A DNA stretch of 64,000 nucleotides from positions 2,790,001 through 2,854,000 of the forward strand of contig OZ244833.1 of NCBI GenBank assembly GCA_965220535.1. The letters are read 5' to 3'. Below the pieces are notes generated by a model that was not told the DNA's origin, ran no database searches, and worked only from the letters and a program-made list of their open reading frames with translations. Below are positions 59,609 through 64,000 of this stretch, piece after piece. The position numbers were made by a program, and so were the translations under genes. The DNA comes from HK1 sp965220535. Its GTDB lineage: Bacteria; Pseudomonadota; Gammaproteobacteria; HK1. Position 1 is the first letter of the stretch. Every line of letters begins with the position of its first letter.

Positions 59609-60625
59609 ATGAAATCGTTTCTCAAGATCGTGGCGGGCGCAGCGCTCGCGGGCATCGCGTCGACATCGGCGTTCGCGCAGGAGTTCGTTTTGAAAATGCA
59701 GTCGAGCGATCCGGCGGGCAACCCCACCTTCGTCATCGAGCAGGAATGGGCGGCAAAGGTCACGGCGGCCTCCGGCGGACGCTTGGCGATCGAAATGCTG
59801 CCGGTGGATTCGGTCGTGAAATACAACGAGACCCACGATGCGGTCGGGGCCGGCATCCTCGGCGGCCATATCACGGCGACCGGTTATATCTCCGGCAAAG
59901 ACCCCGCCTTTGCCCTGATCGGAAATACCGTCGGGGCTTGGAGTTCGCCCTACGAGATGCTGCGCTACGTGAATTACGGTGGTGGCAAGGAGTTGATGAA
60001 CGAACTGTTGAATCCTTACGGTCTGCACTTCGTCGGGGCGACATCAGGCGGCTTGGAGGCTTTCGTCTCCAAGGTGCCGATCGATTCCGTAGCCGATCTG
60101 AAGGGGGTGAAAATGCGCGCCCCCGAGGGCTTGGTGCAAAAGGTTTTCGCCGCCGCCGGGGCCGCGCCGGTGAACCTTCCGGGATCGGAGGTGTTCACCT
60201 CCCTCGACAAGGGGGTGATCGACGCCGCCGATTACACCGTCTTCTCCGCCAACCAAGCGGCGGGGATGAACGATATCGCGCGGCATCCGGTCTATCCGGG
60301 CTTCCACTCCCTGCCGCTGATCGAGGTATCGGTCAACAAGGCGATGTGGGACAGCATGCCCGCGGATCTGCAGAACATCCTCGAGATATCGGTCAATCAC
60401 CTGGCGCTCGATATGACCTCGCAGCTCTTCATGAAGGATTTGGAGGCGGTCGCCGAAGCGCGCGCCGCGGGCATCGAAATCCATGATTGGAGCGAAGAGG
60501 AGCGCGCCAAGTTCCGCGCCATCGCCAAGGAGCAGTGGGTGGAGGTGGCGGGGCAAAGCGCCAACGCTCGCAAGGTCTTCGATAGCCTGACGGCTTATCT
60601 GACTTCCCAAGGGCTGTTGAAATAA
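59609..60625 (+). CDS. TRAP transporter substrate-binding protein (DctP family)
   Basis: A 338-residue periplasmic binding protein. A signal peptide (cleavage after AFA, residue 22) precedes the DctP fold; the family's substrate-binding region is seen as VADLKGVKMRAPEG (about 160-173, with the conserved Arg) and GSEVFTSLDKGVIDAADY (about 187-204). AAAAGGAG lies 7 bases before the ATG at 59609. It precedes DctQ and DctM genes; with the dehydratase and lyase upstream, a sugar acid is the likely ligand. The binding protein is separated from the permease genes by a hairpin that could reduce downstream expression. Confidence 0.93.
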   Translation: MKSFLKIVAGAALAGIASTSAFAQEFVLKMQSSDPAGNPTFVIEQEWAAKVTAASGGRLAIEMLPVDSVVKYNETHDAVGAGILGGHITATGYISGKDPAFALIGNTVGAWSSPYEMLRYVNYGGGKELMNELLNPYGLHFVGATSGGLEAFVSKVPIDSVADLKGVKMRAPEGLVQKVFAAAGAAPVNLPGSEVFTSLDKGVIDAADYTVFSANQAAGMNDIARHPVYPGFHSLPLIEVSVNKAMWDSMPADLQNILEISVNHLALDMTSQLFMKDLEAVAEARAAGIEIHDWSEEERAKFRAIAKEQWVEVAGQSANARKVFDSLTAYLTSQGLLK

Positions 60626-60659
60626 GCGCCCGGCGTCGAGAACGCTAGCGTCGAACGCT

Positions 60660-60717
60660 CGCGCCGCCGGCCCCCGCTTCGCGATGCGGGGGACGGCAGG
60701 CGCTGCGGGCGTTTTTT
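60660..60717 (+). terminator. GC-rich hairpin with T-run between DctP and DctQ genes
   Basis: A long imperfect stem centred on CCCCCGC / GCGGGGG, followed about 12 bases later by TTTTTT. It probably works as an attenuator or RNA stabiliser that makes the binding protein more abundant than the permease. Confidence 0.6.
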
Positions 60718-60737
60718 GATCCGCCGGAGCCTTTCGT

Positions 60738-61343
60738 ATGTCGCAATCCCCCGAGCGCTCCCCCGAGCCCCCCTTCGAGAAATCCGCCGAGCAATCCGAG
60801 CCGCCGAAGCCGGTCAAGCGGCCGGAGGAGGCCAAAGAGCTCGCCTCGGATTTCCTTGCGGCGGCGACCTTCAAACTCGGTCATCTCTTCGCGGCCCTGT
60901 TTTTGGTGTCGATGGCGATCTTGATCTTCGAGGTCGTCATGCGCTATGTCTTCGACCGCCCGACGATTTGGGTGCACGAAACGACCATCTTCATCTGCGC
61001 CATCTGCTTCGTCTTCGGCGGCTTGCATAGCGTTTCCCGCAACGGGCATATCCGCGTGGTGCTGCTTTACGACCACGTTTCCGAGCGGACGCGCCGCCGG
61101 CTCGATATCGGCATCTATACGATCTGCGGCTTCGCGACCGGCATCTTCAGCCACTCGCTCTGGCCGACGGTGGTGAAGAGTTTTTGGGCCCCGACGGGAG
61201 AGTTTCGGATGATCACCAGCGGGAGCGCTTGGAATCCGCCTTATCCGACCCTCCTGCGCGCATTCCTCTTCTTGGTGTTGATCGCGATGACGGTGCAGTT
61301 CGCCATCATGGCCTTCGACCGATTTCGGCACAGGCGCAAATAG
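60738..61343 (+). CDS. TRAP transporter small permease (DctQ family)
   Basis: A 201-residue membrane protein with a long Pro/Glu-rich cytoplasmic N-terminus (about 1-45) and four hydrophobic helices. The motif HSVSRNGHIRVVLLYD (about 94-109) is the conserved DctQ cytoplasmic block. It forms the membrane complex with DctM. GGAG lies 10 bases before the ATG. The DctM gene follows after 4 bases. Confidence 0.9.
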   Translation: MSQSPERSPEPPFEKSAEQSEPPKPVKRPEEAKELASDFLAAATFKLGHLFAALFLVSMAILIFEVVMRYVFDRPTIWVHETTIFICAICFVFGGLHSVSRNGHIRVVLLYDHVSERTRRRLDIGIYTICGFATGIFSHSLWPTVVKSFWAPTGEFRMITSGSAWNPPYPTLLRAFLFLVLIAMTVQFAIMAFDRFRHRRK

Positions 61344-61347
61344 AACC

Positions 61348-62652
61348 ATGTTCGACCTCTCCGCGCTCGGCGTCGAGTACGGCACGCTGGTCATGTTCGT
61401 CATGTTGTTGGGGCTCTTGATCAGCGGGATGCCCTTGGCCTTCGTCACCCTCTTGGTCGCCCTGATCTTCACCCTCGGCTGGTTCGGCCCGGCCGCGGTT
61501 CCTTTGGTGACCAGTCGGATTTTTTCCTTCGTTTCGTCCTTCGTATTCGTCTCCGTGCCGATGTTCGTGTTGATGGCTGCCATCCTCGACCGCTCCGGCA
61601 TCGCTCGGGATCTTTTCGATGCGATGAAGATCGTCGGCGGGCGCATCAAGGGCGGAGTTGCGGTGCAGACGATCTTCGTCGCCGTCATCCTGGCCGCGAT
61701 GTCGGGGATCATCGGCGGGGAGATTGTCCTGTTGGGGATGCTCGCGCTGCCGCAAATGCTGCGTTTGGGCTACGACCGCAAACTGGCGATCGGAGCCGTT
61801 TGCGCGGGTGGTTCGCTGGGCACGATGGTGCCGCCATCGATCGTCTTGATCATCTACGGCCTGACGGCCAATGTCTCGATCGGCGACCTGTTCACCTCGG
61901 CGTTCATCCCCGGCTTCATGCTCGCCTCGTTCTACGTGGCCTATATCCTCTTTCGCGCCTATACCGGCGATGTCGCCCCGCCGGTCGAGAAAGACGAGAT
62001 GACGCGGGCGGAGAAACTGGCGAAGATCAAGGGGTTGATCCTTCCCTTCATCGTGGTGTTCATGGTACTGGGCTCGATTTACGGCGGCATCGCTTCGGTC
62101 ACCGAGGCCTCGGCGGTCGGCGCCTTCGGCGTCTTGCTCTCGACGGTGGTTCGCGGCGAATTTTCTTGGTCGATGCTGCACTCCGCCGCGATGCAAACCC
62201 TTCGCACGACGGGCATGATCGTCTGGATCGGCATCGGCGCTTCGGCGCTGGTCGGGGTGTTCAACCTGATGGGCGGGATCGCCTTCGTATCGGGGCTGAT
62301 CACCGGCATCTCGGAAACCCCGGTGGTCGTGATCCTCTTCATGATGCTGATCTTGTTCGTCTTGGGGATGTTCCTCGATTGGGTCGGGATCGCTCTTTTG
62401 ACGATGCCGATTTTCGTCCCCATCGTGATCGGCCTGGGCTACAGCCCGATTTGGTTCGGGGTGGTCTTCGCGATGAATATGCAGGTGAGTTTCCTCTCGC
62501 CCCCCTTCGGACCCGCCGCCTTCTACCTCAAAAGCGTCGCCCCGCCGGATATCTCATTGGGAGAGATCTTCAGTTCGATGGCACCTTTCATCGCCTTGCA
62601 AGTGCTGGCAGTCGGCTTGTTGGTGGCATTTCCCGGGATCACCGGGCACTAG
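61348..62652 (+). CDS. TRAP transporter large permease (DctM family)
   Basis: A 434-residue membrane protein with about twelve helices. Family blocks: VPMFVLMAAILDRSGIARDLFD (about 70-91), GGSLGTMVPPSIVLIIYG (about 153-170), ASVTEASAVGAFG (about 249-261), GMFLDWVGIALLTMPIF (about 342-358) and LSPPFGPAAFYLK (about 383-395). It is the ion-coupled translocation subunit. It follows DctQ by 4 bases, making a complete three-gene TRAP system. Confidence 0.93.
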   Translation: MFDLSALGVEYGTLVMFVMLLGLLISGMPLAFVTLLVALIFTLGWFGPAAVPLVTSRIFSFVSSFVFVSVPMFVLMAAILDRSGIARDLFDAMKIVGGRIKGGVAVQTIFVAVILAAMSGIIGGEIVLLGMLALPQMLRLGYDRKLAIGAVCAGGSLGTMVPPSIVLIIYGLTANVSIGDLFTSAFIPGFMLASFYVAYILFRAYTGDVAPPVEKDEMTRAEKLAKIKGLILPFIVVFMVLGSIYGGIASVTEASAVGAFGVLLSTVVRGEFSWSMLHSAAMQTLRTTGMIVWIGIGASALVGVFNLMGGIAFVSGLITGISETPVVVILFMMLILFVLGMFLDWVGIALLTMPIFVPIVIGLGYSPIWFGVVFAMNMQVSFLSPPFGPAAFYLKSVAPPDISLGEIFSSMAPFIALQVLAVGLLVAFPGITGH

Positions 62653-62858
62653 ACGGGGGTGGGTCCCGAGCGTAATGGGACTTATGAGAGAGGGCAGGAG
62701 GTGCAAGATCGGGTTTTGCATTCCGACCCAAGGGGCTGTCTAGTCGAATTCGCCTGATTCTCTCCCGCTGCATCGCCGCAAACGACGCAGATGACGGGTT
62801 TTCCGCTAGCGAGATTTGGAGCAATCCGACATCCTTGCCTTTGATCTCCGGCCCATTG

Positions 62859-63896
62859 TCAAGTAGGTAACCAACCTTGTTGCTCCAAGCGCGAATAGGC
62901 CGTCCGAATGTGCTGCGGCTTCATCAGATTCTTCTTGCGCTCATTCCACGCCCCCACCTTTGCTTGGATAGCACCCAAGTCTCCCTTAGTACTAGGCTCG
63001 CGTGCTGCGACCCAATGCACCGTGGATAAGAGCTCCATGCCGTAGGGCGTTTCGAAGCCCTCGATGAGATCTTTGACTCGCTCTAAATGTTTCTCCGCTT
63101 CGGGTTGCTTCTCCAAGAACTCGTGCGCCTGTTCTACAGCATCCGGTATTGGATAAATCTCTGCGTTGCTGGAGCCGTCTCCATAGCCACGGATAAAATG
63201 CCCCTCGATGCGTTGTAGGGCGTGGTTGAGTTTGTCCGCATAAGGGCCGAAGCGATGTGCCCGAAATTCCAACCCCATCGGCATCCCCGCTTCTTGCAGG
63301 AAATAGGCGAGCTTTTGCGCTTCCAGCCGGCTACAGCGGTAGCCTTGGCACCCATAAAGATCCAGCAGACGAATCAGCAGAGCACGACCCGGCGTCATAT
63401 TCGGGGGTTTTGTGCGCACCGGCATCCGTTCAGCGGACGGCCTACCCTTCGGCTCGAAGAGCAGTACCCGCACCTCGGGCAGTTCCGCGAAAGCACCCTC
63501 GATGCGTCGCTTCACATCGGGCCAGTTCAGCCCGCCGAGCCCGGCGCCTAGCGGCGGGATGGCGATGGATTGGATATTCAATCGCTGCACCTGCGCGATC
63601 AGATCTACAAGCCCGGCCTCGATATCTTCCATCCTCGACCTGTCCTTCCAATGGCGTTTGGTCGGGAAGTTGATGATGTATTTCGGGTTCAGCATGCTGC
63701 CGGTTGCGAATACCATCACCCGCCCCGGTTTCATTTCCTTCCCTTTGCACACCCTCGCGTACTCCGCGAAGTTTTCGGGGAAGGCTTGTTTGAACTGAAG
63801 AGCGATGCCCTTTCCCATCACGCCCACGCAGTTGACGGCATTGACCAGGGCTTCGGTATCGGCTTCGAGCAGGTTGCCTTGTGTCGCTTCGATCAT
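62859..63896 (-). CDS. darG: DarG-type macro-domain antitoxin (DNA ADP-ribosyl glycohydrolase)
   Basis: A 345-residue protein. Residues 1-about 155 are a macro domain with NAVNCVGVMGKGIALQFKQ (19-37) and the ADP-ribose loop PPLGAGLGGL (about 115-124). The region YIINFPTKRHWKDRS is characteristic of DarG. The C-terminal half (RLLDLYGCQGYRCSRLEAQK to the end) matches the DarG part that binds and blocks DarT. In DarTG systems the toxin ADP-ribosylates thymidine in single-stranded DNA and DarG removes the mark. The toxin gene normally precedes darG and would lie beyond 64000. GAGAAGG precedes the ATG. Confidence 0.87.
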   Translation of the reverse strand: MIEATQGNLLEADTEALVNAVNCVGVMGKGIALQFKQAFPENFAEYARVCKGKEMKPGRVMVFATGSMLNPKYIINFPTKRHWKDRSRMEDIEAGLVDLIAQVQRLNIQSIAIPPLGAGLGGLNWPDVKRRIEGAFAELPEVRVLLFEPKGRPSAERMPVRTKPPNMTPGRALLIRLLDLYGCQGYRCSRLEAQKLAYFLQEAGMPMGLEFRAHRFGPYADKLNHALQRIEGHFIRGYGDGSSNAEIYPIPDAVEQAHEFLEKQPEAEKHLERVKDLIEGFETPYGMELLSTVHWVAAREPSTKGDLGAIQAKVGAWNERKKNLMKPQHIRTAYSRLEQQGWLPT

Positions 63897-63920
63897 GGTG
63901 CCTTCTCGGTATCGAGCCGG

Positions 63921-64000
63921 TCAGGGGAATCCGTCGACGGCTTGCCCGCTCGGGCTCTTCCGCCATCGGCTTTTTATCGTCCGCGTCGTCAACGACCGAT
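63921..64000 (-). CDS. possible 3' end of an upstream gene (DarT partner?)
   Basis: An open minus-strand frame enters from the window edge and stops at TGA (63921-63923), 25 bases before darG. A neighbouring frame is open as well, so coding is not proven and only about 25 residues are visible. The position is where the darT end is expected. Confidence 0.2.
   Translation of the reverse strand, partial: RSLTTRTIKSRWRKSPSGQAVDGFP

Noticed and set aside
60645..62423. Long minus-strand frames under the TRAP genes
   Set aside because: Antisense shadows of DctQ and DctM, without ribosome sites or similarity.
62653..62858. Possible attachment site or IS remnant between TRAP and DarG genes
   Set aside because: No inverted ends, integrase, tRNA end or target duplication could be found in the 206 bases; only the change in gene context suggested it.

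Overview
This is GC-rich bacterial chromosomal DNA with strong Shine-Dalgarno sites. It has a gene set typical of Pseudomonadota, most likely an alphaproteobacterium: a TRAP transporter, a tripartite tricarboxylate transporter, a GMC dehydrogenase, malate synthase G, an Atm1-type ABC exporter, a 17-kDa surface-antigen lipoprotein, LOG and BolA. Four large ankyrin-repeat genes and a DarG-type antitoxin would fit a host-associated or mobile-DNA-exposed life style, but that is inference. The genus cannot be read from the window. I saw no rRNA, tRNA, CRISPR array or transposase.

Layout. 0.2-1.7 kb: an atypical short-chain dehydrogenase and an alpha-carbonic anhydrase. 2-3.6 kb: an AlbA_2 (Schlafen-like) ATPase-type regulator. 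3.7-9.9 kb: a minus-strand operon with a TctC-type binding protein, a fused TctA-TctB permease, a PrpF-type isomerase, a [2Fe-2S] ferredoxin and a Gfo/Idh/MocA oxidoreductase, which looks like uptake and processing of an organic acid. 10.2-12.9 kb: a cold-shock-domain/superfamily-2 helicase fusion, a decayed helicase fragment and a small coiled-coil membrane protein. 13.4-18.5 kb: an acid-CoA ligase pair (MtkAB/SucCD type), phosphotransacetylase and a GMC oxidoreductase. 19-36 kb: mostly housekeeping and metabolic genes (glyoxalase II-like, molybdopterin oxidoreductase, permease, lipoprotein, ABC exporter, Nudix/MBL pair, LOG, BolA, M16 peptidase, Ada/Ogt, an unusual carbamoyltransferase). 36-47.5 kb: malate synthase G, an FAD oxidoreductase, a partly duplicated acyl-CoA dehydrogenase, a small secreted Cys-containing protein, a luciferase-like oxidoreductase, and a kinase/enolase-like pair. 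47.5-55.3 kb: four tandem ankyrin paralogues. 55.6-62.7 kb: a sugar-acid locus (galactonate dehydratase, DHDPS-family aldolase, TRAP transporter) preceded by four decayed copies of the dehydratase 5' end. 62.9-64 kb: a DarG antitoxin whose toxin partner would lie beyond the window.

The most striking property is structural. At least seven loci carry a partial duplicate of a neighbouring gene: dgoD 5' end x4, enolase 5' end, acyl-CoA dehydrogenase 5' end, DHDPS-family 3' end, lipoprotein 3' end with its terminator, a helicase fragment, and whole ankyrin units. Many spacers also hold 11-18 bp tandem repeats. The chromosome appears to undergo frequent short-range duplication followed by decay, and several of these duplications reshape translation starts or terminators of intact genes.
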